From positions 1,736,001-1,800,000 of the forward strand of contig NZ_CP139348.1 of the NCBI RefSeq assembly GCF_038561965.1: DNA of 64,000 nt, read 5' to 3'. Shown here piece by piece: positions 25,048-34,475 of this stretch. Every line of letters begins with the position of its first letter. Position 1 is the stretch's first letter. Below the pieces are notes generated by a model. That model was not told the DNA's origin and searched no databases. It worked only from the letters and a program-made list of their open reading frames with translations. The DNA is from Stutzerimonas stutzeri (GTDB taxonomy: Bacteria; Pseudomonadota; Gammaproteobacteria; Pseudomonadales; Pseudomonadaceae). The position numbers and the translations under genes were made by a program.

Positions 25048-26235
25048 TCAGGTACGGCTACGCAGAATGACCAACGTGATAACGCCTGCGATCAACCCCC
25101 AAAGCGCCGCACCGATGCCGAACAGGGTCAATCCCGACGCCGTGACCATGAAGGTGATCAGCGCCGCCTCGCGTTCGTTGGGTTGCTGCATGGCCTGGGT
25201 TAACCCCGAGCCTATGGAGCCAAGCAGCGCCAGTGCCGCAACCGACAACACCAGTGCTGCTGGAAAGGCCGCGAACAGCGCTGCCAGGGTCGCGCCAAAG
25301 ATGCCGGCGATGCCATAGAAGACACCACACCACGCCGCAGCGGTATAGCGCTTCTGCGGGTCGGGATGGGCTTCGGGGCCTGCGCAGATCGCCATCGTAA
25401 TCGCCGCTAGATGGATGCCATGGGAGCCGAATGGCGCCAGCAAAACCGAGGCGATACCGGTGGTGGAAATCAGTGGCGACGCTGGCACCTGGTAGCCCTC
25501 GGCGCGTAACACGGCCAGCCCAGGCATGTTCTGTGAAGCCATGGCGATGACGAACAGCGGAATGCCAATGCTGAAGACCGCGGCGAAGGACAGCGCAGGC
25601 GTGGTCCAGACCGGAAGTGCCACCTGCAGGCTGAAGCGCTGGAAGTCCAGCAGGCCGGAAACGCCGGCGATCAGGCATCCGACCAGTAGTGCGGCCAGCA
25701 CGGCATAGCGTGGTTGCAGCCGCTTGGCCAGCAGGTAGCTGAAGAACATGCCGAGCACCAGTACCGGCTGGACCTCGACCGCGCGGAAGATTTCGATACC
25801 AATATTGAACAGTACTCCCGCCAACAATGCTGCGGCCAGCGATGCCGGTACTCGCCGCATCAGCCGCTCGAAGCTGCCGGTCAGGCCGCACAAGGCGATC
25901 AACGCCGAGGCGAAGATGAACGCGCCGATGGCCTCGGCGTATGGCACGCCGGGCAGGCTGGTAATCAGCAGAGCAGCACCGGGTGTCGACCAGGCCACTA
26001 CGACAGGTGTCCGAAAGCGCAGTGAAAGGCCGATGCTGCAGATCGCCATACCGATCGATAGCGCCCAGATCCATGAGGATATTTGCGCCTCGCTCAGACC
26101 TGCTGCCTGGCCTGCCTGGAACATCAGTACCAGTGAGCTGGTATAGCCGGTGAGCATGGCGATGAAGCCGGCCACAATGGCTGAAGGCGAGCTGTCTCTC
26201 AGGGGCTGCAAGGCGGTGCGGCGGGTCTCGTTCAT
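25048..26235 (-). CDS. BenE-type benzoate/H+ symporter family permease
   Basis: Inner-membrane protein of 395 residues with about 11-12 helices, starting near SPSAIVAGFIAMLTGYTSSL. It matches the BenE family, whose named member imports benzoate with protons. No benzoate degradation genes (benABCD, catBCA) lie nearby, so the natural substrate is open. The ATG at 26235 is preferred to an in-frame GTG at 26247; neither has a strong ribosome-binding site. It stands convergent to the SDR gene and divergent from the flagellar cluster. Confidence 0.8.
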   Translation of the reverse strand: MNETRRTALQPLRDSSPSAIVAGFIAMLTGYTSSLVLMFQAGQAAGLSEAQISSWIWALSIGMAICSIGLSLRFRTPVVVAWSTPGAALLITSLPGVPYAEAIGAFIFASALIALCGLTGSFERLMRRVPASLAAALLAGVLFNIGIEIFRAVEVQPVLVLGMFFSYLLAKRLQPRYAVLAALLVGCLIAGVSGLLDFQRFSLQVALPVWTTPALSFAAVFSIGIPLFVIAMASQNMPGLAVLRAEGYQVPASPLISTTGIASVLLAPFGSHGIHLAAITMAICAGPEAHPDPQKRYTAAAWCGVFYGIAGIFGATLAALFAAFPAALVLSVAALALLGSIGSGLTQAMQQPNEREAALITFMVTASGLTLFGIGAALWGLIAGVITLVILRSRT

Positions 26236-26397
26236 TCTTGGTTTCACTTATCAGGTGCGGCGTTGCGCTATGGCGAACATCGTACAAGCCTATTGGCCTC
26301 AGCCGGGAAGCGTCGCGGTACAGCGGCGAGTGGATTGGGCGTAACAGTCGCAGTCCGAGTGCATGTCATCGGCGCGCCTGGGTGATGCAGTTCGATC

Positions 26398-26413
26398 TGG
26401 CACCCTTGTTGCT
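26398..26413 (+). promoter_or_regulatory. Sigma-54 promoter of the fliE operon
   Basis: TGGCACCCTTGTTGCT matches the RpoN consensus fully: GG and GC ten bases apart with TGGCAC and TTGC. It predicts a start near 26424, 46 bases before fliE. FleQ or FleR activation is expected from other Pseudomonas. Confidence 0.92.
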
Positions 26414-26469
26414 ATCTAGTCTTTGCCTGCCGCGATGCGTCAAAAAAACCGCGGCTGTTGGAGGATTAG

Positions 26470-26799
26470 ATGAGTCAGGGTGTTCAATTCAATCGCTTGA
26501 TGCTGGAAATGCGGGCCATGCAGACCGATGCAATGGCGCGCAGCAAGCCGGAGGTGAAGGCCCAAGAGGTCGGCGCACCGAGCTTCTCCGACATGCTTGG
26601 CCAGGCGGTGAACAAAGTGCACGAAACCCAGCAGGTTTCGAGCCAGCTGTCGTCTGCCTTCGAAATGGGGCAGGGCGGTGTCGACCTGACCGAAGTGATG
26701 ATCGCCTCGCAGAAGGCCAGCGTTTCCTTTCAGGCCATGACCCAGGTGCGTAACAAGCTGGTTCAGGCTTACCAAGACATCATGCAGATGCCGGTTTGA
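26470..26799 (+). CDS. fliE: Flagellar MS ring-rod junction protein FliE
   Basis: Small hook-basal body protein (109 residues) that links the MS ring to the proximal rod. The C-terminal half VDLTEVMIASQKASVSFQAM with KLVQAYQDIMQMPV is the family signature. TTGGAGG precedes the ATG. It leads the fliEFGHIJ operon behind a sigma-54 promoter. Confidence 0.95.
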   Translation: MSQGVQFNRLMLEMRAMQTDAMARSKPEVKAQEVGAPSFSDMLGQAVNKVHETQQVSSQLSSAFEMGQGGVDLTEVMIASQKASVSFQAMTQVRNKLVQAYQDIMQMPV

Positions 26800-26812
26800 G
26801 GCGGATTGAATC

Positions 26813-28597
26813 ATGGCTGAAGCGTTGAGCAACGTTCCGGTGCCGGCTACCGCCGAGGGTGTCAAGAAACCCTTGCTGGGCTTGTCCTTTCTGGAAAACC
26901 TTTCGGATATGTCCATGCTGCGGCAGGTCGGCCTGCTGGTCGGTCTGGCGGCCAGCGTGGCGATCGGTTTTGCCGTGGTGCTCTGGTCGCAGCAGCCCGA
27001 TTACCGTCCGCTGCTCGGCAGCTTGGCGGGGATGGATGCCAATCAGGTGATGGAAACCCTCGCCGCCGCAGATATCGCCTATACCGTCGAGCCCAACTCC
27101 GGCGCTCTGCTGGTCAAAGCGAATGATCTTGCGCGTGCCCGCCTCAAGCTCGCCAGTGCCGGTATTGCGCCGGCTGACAGCAATATCGGCTTCGAGATTC
27201 TCGACAAGGATCAAGGCCTCGGCACCAGCCAGTTCATGGAGGCGACTCGCTATCGCCGTGGCCTCGAAGGTGAGCTGGGTCGCACCATTTCAAGCTTGAA
27301 CAACGTCAAGGGTGCACGTGTGCACCTGGCTATTCCGAAAAGCTCCGTATTCGTTCGCGACGAGCGCAAGCCAAGCGCCTCGGTCCTGGTAGAGCTGTAT
27401 CCGGGCCGCGCGCTGGAGCCGAGCCAGGTGATGGCGATCATCAACCTGGTCGCGACCAGCGTCCCGGAACTGAACAAGTCGCAGATCACCGTGGTGGACC
27501 AGAAGGGCAACCTGCTGTCCGATCAGCAGGAACTGACCGAGCTGAGCATGGCCGGCAAGCAGTTCGATTACAGCCGTCGCATGGAGAGCCTTTACACCCA
27601 GCGCGTACACAACATCCTGCAACCGGTGCTGGGTAGCGGCCGCTACAAGGCTGAAGTCTCGGCAGATGTGGATTTCAGCGCGGTCGAGTCCACCTCGGAA
27701 ACCTTCAACCCGGATCAGCCGGCGCTGCGCAGCGAGCAGAGCGTCAATGAGCAGCGCCAGAGCAGCCTGCCGCCGCAAGGTGTGCCGGGCGCCCTGAGCA
27801 ACCAGCCTCCTGGTCCGGCCGCTGCGCCTGAACGGGCCAATCAGGCAGCCGCTGCTGCTGGTGCTGTGGCTCCTGGCCAACCGCTGCTCGATGCCAATGG
27901 CCAACAGGTCATGGATCCAACGACGGGTCAGCCGATGCTGGCGCCTTTCCCGGCCGACAAGCGCGAACAGGCCACCCGCAATTACGAACTCGATCGCTCC
28001 ATCAGCTATACCAAGCAGCAGCAGGGCCGCCTGCGCCGGTTGTCGGTGGCTGTCGTGGTTGACGACCAAATGTCGCTCAATGCGACCGGCGAGATGGTTC
28101 GTGTGCCCTGGACTGCTGATGACCTGGCGCGCTTCACCCGCCTGGTGCAGGACTCTGTGGGCTTCGATGCCAGCCGCGGGGATAGCGTCAGCGTGATCAA
28201 TACCGCGTTCGTGACAGACAGTTTTGGCGAAACCTTCGAAGAGATCCCGTTCTATTCGCAGCCCTGGTTCTGGGATGTCGTCAAGCAGGTGCTCGGCGTA
28301 CTGTTCATCCTGGTTCTGGTATTCGGCGTACTGCGCCCGGTACTCAAGAGCCTGACCAATCCTTCGGCTGGCAAGGAGCTGCAGGTTGCCGGCGGCCCGG
28401 GAGGCCTGGGCGACGAAGACGGTCTGGATTCCAGCCTGGCGAGTGACCGGGTCAGCCTGAGCGGTCCGCAGAACATTCTGTTGCCAAGCCCCAGCGAGGG
28501 ATATGAAGCCCAGCTGAACGCGATCAAGAACCTGGTGGCCGATGACCCGGGACGGGTAGCCCAGGTGGTTAAAGAGTGGATCAACGACGATGAGTGA
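26813..28597 (+). CDS. fliF: Flagellar M-ring protein FliF
   Basis: Forms the MS ring, the membrane base on which the rotor and export gate assemble. It has 594 residues: a membrane helix (about 42-62), YscJ-like ring-building domains (EPNSGALLVKANDLARARLK; GLEGELGRTISSL), a Pro/Ala/Gln-rich periplasmic loop (about 300-380), a second helix (about 485-510), and a C-terminal tail for FliG (about 565-594). It overlaps fliG by eight bases. Confidence 0.97.
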   Translation: MAEALSNVPVPATAEGVKKPLLGLSFLENLSDMSMLRQVGLLVGLAASVAIGFAVVLWSQQPDYRPLLGSLAGMDANQVMETLAAADIAYTVEPNSGALLVKANDLARARLKLASAGIAPADSNIGFEILDKDQGLGTSQFMEATRYRRGLEGELGRTISSLNNVKGARVHLAIPKSSVFVRDERKPSASVLVELYPGRALEPSQVMAIINLVATSVPELNKSQITVVDQKGNLLSDQQELTELSMAGKQFDYSRRMESLYTQRVHNILQPVLGSGRYKAEVSADVDFSAVESTSETFNPDQPALRSEQSVNEQRQSSLPPQGVPGALSNQPPGPAAAPERANQAAAAAGAVAPGQPLLDANGQQVMDPTTGQPMLAPFPADKREQATRNYELDRSISYTKQQQGRLRRLSVAVVVDDQMSLNATGEMVRVPWTADDLARFTRLVQDSVGFDASRGDSVSVINTAFVTDSFGETFEEIPFYSQPWFWDVVKQVLGVLFILVLVFGVLRPVLKSLTNPSAGKELQVAGGPGGLGDEDGLDSSLASDRVSLSGPQNILLPSPSEGYEAQLNAIKNLVADDPGRVAQVVKEWINDDE

Positions 28598-29606
28598 CAA
28601 TCGAGTTCCAGCCAAGCTCAACAAAGTCGACAAGGCCGCCATCCTGCTGCTCTCGCTGGGTGAAACCGATGCCGCGCAGGTTCTACGCCATCTTGGGCCG
28701 AAGGAAGTGCAGCGTGTCGGCACCGCGATGGCGCAAATGCGCAATGTGCAGAAAGTGCAGATCGAACAGGTGATGAGCGAGTTCGTCGAGATCGTCGGTG
28801 ATCAGACCAGCCTGGGCGTGGGCTCCGATGGCTACATCCGCAAGATGCTCACCCAGGCGCTGGGTGAGGACAAGGCCGGTGGTCTTATCGACCGCATCCT
28901 GCTTGGCGGCAATACCAGCGGTCTGGACAGCCTAAAGTGGATGGAGCCGCGTGCGGTGGCCGATGTGATCCGCTACGAGCACCCGCAGATCCAGGCGATC
29001 GTGGTCGCCTATCTCGATCCAGACCAGGCCGGCGAGGTGCTGTCGCACTTCGACCACAAGGTGCGGCTGGACATCGTGCTGCGCGTTTCCTCCCTCAATA
29101 CCGTGCAGCCGGCTGCGCTGAAGGAACTGAACCTGATCCTGGAAAAGCAGTTTTCCGGCAGCACCAACACCAGCCGCGCAAGCCTGGGTGGCGTGAAGCG
29201 CGCGGCAGACATCATGAACTACCTGGACAGCTCCATCGAAGGCCAGTTGATGGACGCAATCCGCGACGTGGACGAGGATCTTTCCAGCCAGATCGAGGAC
29301 CTTATGTTCGTCTTCGACAACCTCGCCGAAGTCGACGACCGTGGCATCCAGGTGCTGCTGCGTGAGGTATCCTCCGACGTGCTGGTAATGGCGCTCAAGG
29401 GCGCCGACGACGGCATCAAGGAGAAGGTTTTCAAGAACATGTCCAAGCGCGCCGGCGAACTGCTGCGCGACGATTTGGAAGCCAAGGGCCCGGTGCGCGT
29501 CAGTGATGTCGAGAACGCCCAGAAGGAAATCCTTACCATTGCTCGCCGCATGGCCGAGGCCGGAGAAATCGTTCTGGGCTCCAAGGGCGGCGAAGAAATG
29601 ATCTAA
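28590..29606 (+). CDS. fliG: Flagellar motor switch protein FliG
   Basis: Rotor protein that couples stator torque and switching. The 338 residues contain the FliF-binding N-domain (KAAILLLSLGETDAAQVLRHL), the middle domain with EHPQ (YEHPQIQAIVVAYL) and the C-terminal torque helix with charged residues (LREVSSDVLVMALKGADDG, KNMSKRAGELLRDDLEAKG). It starts inside the fliF end, which suggests translational coupling. Confidence 0.97.
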   Translation: MSDNRVPAKLNKVDKAAILLLSLGETDAAQVLRHLGPKEVQRVGTAMAQMRNVQKVQIEQVMSEFVEIVGDQTSLGVGSDGYIRKMLTQALGEDKAGGLIDRILLGGNTSGLDSLKWMEPRAVADVIRYEHPQIQAIVVAYLDPDQAGEVLSHFDHKVRLDIVLRVSSLNTVQPAALKELNLILEKQFSGSTNTSRASLGGVKRAADIMNYLDSSIEGQLMDAIRDVDEDLSSQIEDLMFVFDNLAEVDDRGIQVLLREVSSDVLVMALKGADDGIKEKVFKNMSKRAGELLRDDLEAKGPVRVSDVENAQKEILTIARRMAEAGEIVLGSKGGEEMI

Positions 29607-29625
29607 GCAGGTACGAACCCCACAC

Positions 29626-30402
29626 ATGGCCAAGGACAACCCCAGCGACGTCATTCGCGCGAAAGATGTCAGCCTGTTCGATCGCTGGTCTTTGCCCAGT
29701 TTCGATCCGCAAGGTGAGGAGCGGGTAGTGCCCGCGGCTCAAGCCGTGCCGGAGCCTATCGAAGAGTTGGCGCGCATCGAAGATGTGCCGGTCGAAGAAG
29801 TCAAACCGCTGACGCTCGATGAGCTCGAGGCGATCCGCCAGCAGGCCTACAACGAAGGTTTTGGCACCGGCGAAAAAGACGGCTTTCATGCCGGGCAACT
29901 CAAGGCGCGGCAGGAAGCCGACGCAGCGCTGGCGTCACGCGTGGAGAGCCTTGAACGGCTGATGAGCCAATTGCTCGACCCGATCGCCGATCAGGATCGC
30001 AACCTTGAGCACGCCATGGCGACACTGATCAGCCACATGGCACGCGAAGTGATCCAGCGTGATCTGCTGATCGACTCCAGCCAGATTCGCCAGGTATTGC
30101 GCGAAGCGCTGAAGCTTTTGCCCATGGGCGCCAACAACGTTCGCATTCACGTCAATCCGCAGGATTTCGAACTGGTCAAAGCACTTCGAGAGCGCCACGA
30201 GGAAACCTGGCGAATCCTTGAGGACAGCAGCCTGCTGCCTGGTGGTTGCCACATCGAAACCGAACACAGTCGAATCGACGCCAGCATCGAAACGCGCCTG
30301 ACCCAGGCCATCAAGCAGCTATTTGAGCAGCAGCGAGAGAACGCCACCCGTCCGCCTGCATCGGATTTGAATATCGAGCTGGATGTGCCTGATGCGCCTT
30401 GA
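29626..30402 (+). CDS. fliH: Flagellar export ATPase regulator FliH
   Basis: Stator of the type III export ATPase, binding FliI and anchoring it to FliN. The protein has 258 residues, an acidic N-terminus, a central helical GxxxG-like region (EGFGTGEKDGFHAGQLKARQ) and a C-terminal domain related to V-ATPase stalk proteins (RIHVNPQDFELVKAL). Its stop overlaps the start region of fliI. Confidence 0.94.
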   Translation: MAKDNPSDVIRAKDVSLFDRWSLPSFDPQGEERVVPAAQAVPEPIEELARIEDVPVEEVKPLTLDELEAIRQQAYNEGFGTGEKDGFHAGQLKARQEADAALASRVESLERLMSQLLDPIADQDRNLEHAMATLISHMAREVIQRDLLIDSSQIRQVLREALKLLPMGANNVRIHVNPQDFELVKALRERHEETWRILEDSSLLPGGCHIETEHSRIDASIETRLTQAIKQLFEQQRENATRPPASDLNIELDVPDAP

Positions 30403-31750
30403 GCGAGTCAGCTTCGCCAGGCGTTTCGAGACCTATAGCGAGGCGATCAAACTGCCAAGCCAGCCGATGCTGGAAGGACGACTGCTGCGAATGGTCGGCC
30501 TCACGCTGGAGGCGGAAGGCCTGCGTGCAGCGGTCGGCAGCCGCTGCCTGGTGATCAACGACGACAGCTATCACCCCACCGAGGTCGAGGCCGAGGTGAT
30601 GGGCTTTTCCAGCGGCAAGTTGTACTTGATGCCGGTCGGCAGCCTTGCTGGCATCGCGCCTGGTGCGCGGGTCGTGCCATTGGTCAACACCGGTCGATTG
30701 CCCATGGGCATGTCCATGCTCGGCCGCGTGCTCGATGGGGCGGGGCGGGCGTTGGACGGCAAGGGCGGCATGAAGGCCGAAGACTGGGTGCCGATGGACG
30801 GCCCAGTGATCAACCCGCTCAAGCGCCATCCGATCAGCGAGCCGCTTGATGTGGGTATCCGCAGTATCAACGGCCTGCTCACAGTAGGGCGTGGCCAGCG
30901 CCTCGGTCTTTTCGCGGGTACCGGTGTCGGCAAGTCGGTGCTGCTGGGCATGATGACCCGCTTCACCGAGGCCGACATCATCGTGGTCGGGCTGATCGGC
31001 GAACGTGGCCGCGAGGTCAAGGAGTTCATCGAGAACATCCTCGGCGAGGAGAGCATCAAGCGCTCCGTAGTGGTTGCCTCGCCCGCCGATGAAGCGCCGT
31101 TGATGCGACTGCGCGCCGCGCAATATTGCACCCGTATCGCGGAGTACTTCCGTGATCAGGGCAAGAACGTGCTGCTGCTGATGGATTCGCTGACCCGCTA
31201 CGCCCAGGCTCAGCGCGAGATCGCCCTGGCCATTGGCGAGCCTCCGGCAACCAAGGGCTACCCGCCATCGGTGTTCGCCAAACTGCCCAGCCTGGTCGAG
31301 CGAGCCGGTAATGCCGAGCAGGGCGGTGGCTCCATTACTGCGTTTTACACCGTGCTGTCGGAGGGCGATGATCAGCAGGACCCGATTGCCGACGCCGCCC
31401 GTGGCGTGCTCGACGGCCACATCGTGCTGTCACGTCGGCTTGCCGAGGAGGGGCATTATCCAGCGATCGATATCGAGGCTTCCATCAGCCGGGTCATGCC
31501 GCAGGTGGTCAGCGCCGACCACGTTCGTGCCTCGCAACGTTTCAAACAGCTTTGGTCGCGCTATCAGCAGAGTCGCGATCTGATCAGTGTCGGCGCCTAC
31601 GTCCCAGGCGGCGATCCGGAAACCGACATGGCGATTGCGCGGCAGGCAGAAATGGTTCGCTATCTGCGGCAGGGTCTCGATGAAAGCGAGGACCTGAACC
31701 AGAGTGCCGCGCAGCTGGCTGCGGTATTCAGTCCCCGGCAGCCGGGCTAA
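30392..31750 (+). CDS. fliI: Flagellum-specific export ATPase FliI
   Basis: Cytoplasmic F1-beta-like ATPase (452 residues) that unfolds and feeds substrates to the export gate. The Walker A GTGVGKSV lies at about residues 176-183; Walker B and the catalytic Glu lie in LIGERGREVKEF and VLLLMDSLTRYA. ATG 30392 gives MRLERVSFARR; an ATG at 30383 would add three residues. It overlaps fliH by 11 bases and is followed by fliJ. Confidence 0.96.
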   Translation: MRLERVSFARRFETYSEAIKLPSQPMLEGRLLRMVGLTLEAEGLRAAVGSRCLVINDDSYHPTEVEAEVMGFSSGKLYLMPVGSLAGIAPGARVVPLVNTGRLPMGMSMLGRVLDGAGRALDGKGGMKAEDWVPMDGPVINPLKRHPISEPLDVGIRSINGLLTVGRGQRLGLFAGTGVGKSVLLGMMTRFTEADIIVVGLIGERGREVKEFIENILGEESIKRSVVVASPADEAPLMRLRAAQYCTRIAEYFRDQGKNVLLLMDSLTRYAQAQREIALAIGEPPATKGYPPSVFAKLPSLVERAGNAEQGGGSITAFYTVLSEGDDQQDPIADAARGVLDGHIVLSRRLAEEGHYPAIDIEASISRVMPQVVSADHVRASQRFKQLWSRYQQSRDLISVGAYVPGGDPETDMAIARQAEMVRYLRQGLDESEDLNQSAAQLAAVFSPRQPG

Positions 31751-31753
31751 CCG

Positions 31754-32206
31754 ATGGCTGCCAGCCGAGCTGCGCGCCTGGCGCCGGTCATCGAAATGGC
31801 CGAGCGTGCTGAACGTGATGCCGCGCGCCTGCTTGGGCAGGCTCAGACGCAACTGACGCAGGCAGAAACCAAGCTCGCCGAACTCGATCAATACTTTCGC
31901 GACTATCAGCAACAGTGGATGCAGCAAGGTAGCCAGGGCGTTTCCGGCCAGTGGCTGATGAACTATCAGCGCTTTTTGTCCCAGCTGGAGTCGGCTATCG
32001 GCCAGCAGCAGCGCAGCGTCAATTGGTATCGCGACAATCTGCTGAAGCTGAGGCAGCAATGGCACCAGAAACATGCCCGAGTGGAAGGGCTCGGCAAGCT
32101 TATTGAAAGCTACCAGCGCGAGGCACGCATCGCGGCAGACAAGCGTGAACAAAAATTGCTCGACGAATTCGCGCAGCGACTGGCTGGGCGGGCGCGCGAC
32201 CAATGA
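31754..32206 (+). CDS. fliJ: Flagellar export chaperone FliJ
   Basis: A 150-residue protein almost entirely helical and rich in Gln, Ala and Arg (AERDAARLLGQAQTQLTQAE, LRQQWHQKHARVEGLGKLIE), as expected for the antiparallel coiled coil that sits in the FliI ring. It follows fliI by three bases and closes the fliEFGHIJ group. Confidence 0.92.
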   Translation: MAASRAARLAPVIEMAERAERDAARLLGQAQTQLTQAETKLAELDQYFRDYQQQWMQQGSQGVSGQWLMNYQRFLSQLESAIGQQQRSVNWYRDNLLKLRQQWHQKHARVEGLGKLIESYQREARIAADKREQKLLDEFAQRLAGRARDQ

Positions 32207-32244
32207 TTAGGCTGCGTGGCGCTTCGCCTCGACCCAGTGGGCAT

Positions 32245-32260
32245 TGGCCGGATTCGTGCT
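32245..32260 (+). promoter_or_regulatory. Weak sigma-54-like site upstream of hsbA
   Basis: TGGCCGGATTCGTGCT keeps the GG-N10-GC spacing of RpoN promoters but departs from TGGCAC and TTGC elsewhere. It sits 190 bases before hsbA. Read-through from fliE or a sigma-70 promoter is equally possible. Confidence 0.25.
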
Positions 32261-32449
32261 TGCCGTGTTGCAGCTTGAGTGATAAATCTTCACCCGTTTC
32301 TACGCAGCGATCGTCAGCCCTTGATGGACCTTTGGTCGGTTTGGTTTCGGATCGCCGCATTTTCAGCCCGTATACGGCTGTCCACTTCGCATAAGCGACG
32401 GCTGCCAACGTGGGCGGCCTTCAAGACGTTACGGATCAGGGAGTGCCAC

Positions 32450-32755
32450 ATGACCATTAACTCGCAGCCTTCGGTGGATGGGCAGGAGCTGACCATTTCC
32501 ATTAGCGGACGCTTCGACTTCAATGCGCATCAGGCCTTCCGCGATGCCTACCAGCGCCAGGACGTAAACCCACAGCGCTATGTGGTGAATCTGCAGGGCA
32601 CTATCTACATGGACAGCTCTGCGCTGGGCATGCTGCTTTTGCTGCGTGACCACGCGGGGGGCGATGAAGCCGATATTCGTTTGCTTAACTGCAGTCCCGA
32701 TGTGCGCAAGATCCTTTCGGTATCGAATTTCGGACAATTGTTCGTGATCGCTTGA
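32450..32755 (+). CDS. hsbA: Anti-anti-sigma factor HsbA (STAS domain)
   Basis: Single STAS domain of 101 residues. The phospho-acceptor is Ser56 in IYMDSSALGMLLL. In P. aeruginosa HsbA is switched by the kinase/phosphatase HsbR and binds either the anti-sigma factor FlgM or the cyclase HsbD, so it routes the cell between swimming and biofilm growth. ATG 32450 is chosen over upstream starts because the preceding codons lack conservation. Its stop overlaps the hsbR start by one base. Confidence 0.9.
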   Translation: MTINSQPSVDGQELTISISGRFDFNAHQAFRDAYQRQDVNPQRYVVNLQGTIYMDSSALGMLLLLRDHAGGDEADIRLLNCSPDVRKILSVSNFGQLFVIA

Positions 32756-34446
32756 TGCCGATGCGGCTGTCGATCCTGATCGCCGAGGACAGCCCGGTCG
32801 ATCGGATGCTGCTTTCCACCATCGTCGCCAAGCAGGGCCATCGGGTACTCACTGCGGCTAATGGTCAGGAAGCGGTCGAGCTGTTCCAGCAGGAGCGGCC
32901 ACACTTGGTGCTGATGGACGCGCTGATGCCGGTGATGGATGGCTTCGAGGCCGCGCGGCGTATCAAGCAGTTAGCCGGTGACGAGCTGGTACCGATCATC
33001 TTTCTCACTTCGCTGACCGAGCATGAAGCGCTGGTCAGTTGCCTGGAAGCCGGCGGTGACGATTTCATCGCCAAGCCCTACAACCCGATCATTCTCGAAG
33101 CCAAGATCCAGGCCATGCACCGCCTGCGTCGCCTGCAGGCGACCGTGCTCGAGCAGCGCGATCTGATCGCCAGGCGTAACCAGCAATTGCTTGCCGAGCA
33201 CCGGGCGGCCAAGGCGATCTTCGACAAGGTCGCCCATGCCGGCTGCCTGAGCGCGCCGAGCATTCGTTACAGGCAATCGCCACAAGCCTTGTTCAATGGT
33301 GACCTGCTGTTGGCGGCCCAGGCCCCGGCAGGGCAGATGTTCGTCCTGCTCGGCGATTTCACGGGGCATGGACTGCCCGCGGCGATCGGTGCCATGCCGC
33401 TTGCGGAAACCTTCTATGGGATGGCCGCCAAGGGCTATTCCGGCGCTGACATCCTTCGTGAGATGAACGCCAAGCTCAAGCAAATCCTGCCGGTGGAAAT
33501 GTTCTGCTGCGCGACATTGCTCGACATCAATCCCAAGCAGGGCTCGCTGCGCGTCTGGAACGGTGGTTTGCCGGATGGTTATCTGATTGGCGCCAACGGC
33601 CAGCGCACCGCGCTGGTTTCCAGGCATCTGCCGCTGGGTGTGGTGTCTGCAACGGCGTTCGACGACAAGTTCGAGCATTATCCGTTGGCGCTGGGCGACC
33701 GCTTGCTGTTGCTGTCCGACGGTGTGGTGGAGAGCCGCAACGCCGACGATGAGTTGTTTGGTGAGCAGCGCCTGCTGGCTGCGCTGACTGCCAATCGTGA
33801 TCCGGCGCGGCTCTTCGATGAGATCGAGCAGGCGCTGCTGGATTTCCATGGCCAGCCGCATGATGACCTCAGCTTGGTTGAGGTCGTGATCACTGACGAG
33901 ACGATTGCGATGCCGCTCGCGGTGCCGGTTACCGCACATCGCTCCCGGCCCATGGACTGGTCGATACAGGTCGAGCTGCGGGCCGAGAGTCTGCGTAGCG
34001 GCAATCCGCTGCCGATGCTGCTGCAGCTGCTGTTACAGGTCAATCAACTGCGGCCACGCGCCGGCGCAATCTACGCGGTGCTCGGCGAGCTGTATTCCAA
34101 TGCCTTGGAGCACGGTGTGCTTGGTCTCGATTCGGCGCTCAAGTGCGACGCTGAGGGTTTCAAACGCTACTACGACCTGCGCCAGCAACGGCTGCAGGCA
34201 CTGGCAGAAGGGCATGTTCATCTGGAGCTGGCTATCAAGACCGACGGCCAGGGCGGGCGGTTGCGAATCTCCATCGATGACAGTGGCGCCGGGTTCGACG
34301 TGACCCATGCGTTGCAGGTTCAGCTCGGTGGCGATCGCCTCAGCGGCAGGGGCCTTCACCTGGTACGCCAGTTGAGCGACGGATTTGACTGGCAGTCGGA
34401 CGGCAGAGGGCTGAACGTGGAGTTCGTCTGGCAGGCTGAGGCATAA
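32755..34446 (+). CDS. hsbR: Response regulator-phosphatase HsbR (REC-PP2C-HATPase)
   Basis: Three-part regulator of 563 residues. Receiver domain at about 5-125 with phospho-Asp55 (VLMDALMPVMDG), PP2C/SpoIIE-like phosphatase at about 180-380 (LLGDFTGHGLPAAIGA, LLLLSDGVVESRN), and a GHKL anti-sigma kinase-like domain at the C-terminus (ELYSNALEHGVLG, DDSGAGFDV). It should receive phosphate from HptB and act on HsbA. An in-frame TTG at 32752 is possible; ATG 32755 is favoured. Confidence 0.92.
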   Translation: MPMRLSILIAEDSPVDRMLLSTIVAKQGHRVLTAANGQEAVELFQQERPHLVLMDALMPVMDGFEAARRIKQLAGDELVPIIFLTSLTEHEALVSCLEAGGDDFIAKPYNPIILEAKIQAMHRLRRLQATVLEQRDLIARRNQQLLAEHRAAKAIFDKVAHAGCLSAPSIRYRQSPQALFNGDLLLAAQAPAGQMFVLLGDFTGHGLPAAIGAMPLAETFYGMAAKGYSGADILREMNAKLKQILPVEMFCCATLLDINPKQGSLRVWNGGLPDGYLIGANGQRTALVSRHLPLGVVSATAFDDKFEHYPLALGDRLLLLSDGVVESRNADDELFGEQRLLAALTANRDPARLFDEIEQALLDFHGQPHDDLSLVEVVITDETIAMPLAVPVTAHRSRPMDWSIQVELRAESLRSGNPLPMLLQLLLQVNQLRPRAGAIYAVLGELYSNALEHGVLGLDSALKCDAEGFKRYYDLRQQRLQALAEGHVHLELAIKTDGQGGRLRISIDDSGAGFDVTHALQVQLGGDRLSGRGLHLVRQLSDGFDWQSDGRGLNVEFVWQAEA

Positions 34447-34475
34447 TCCTTCGCTTTGAATCAGGAGTGTTTCGG

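Noticed and set aside
27290..28744. 484-codon open frame antisense to fliF and the start of fliG
   Set aside because: Low-complexity His/Arg/Gln protein with no motif; crosses the fliF-fliG junction and conflicts with both clear genes.
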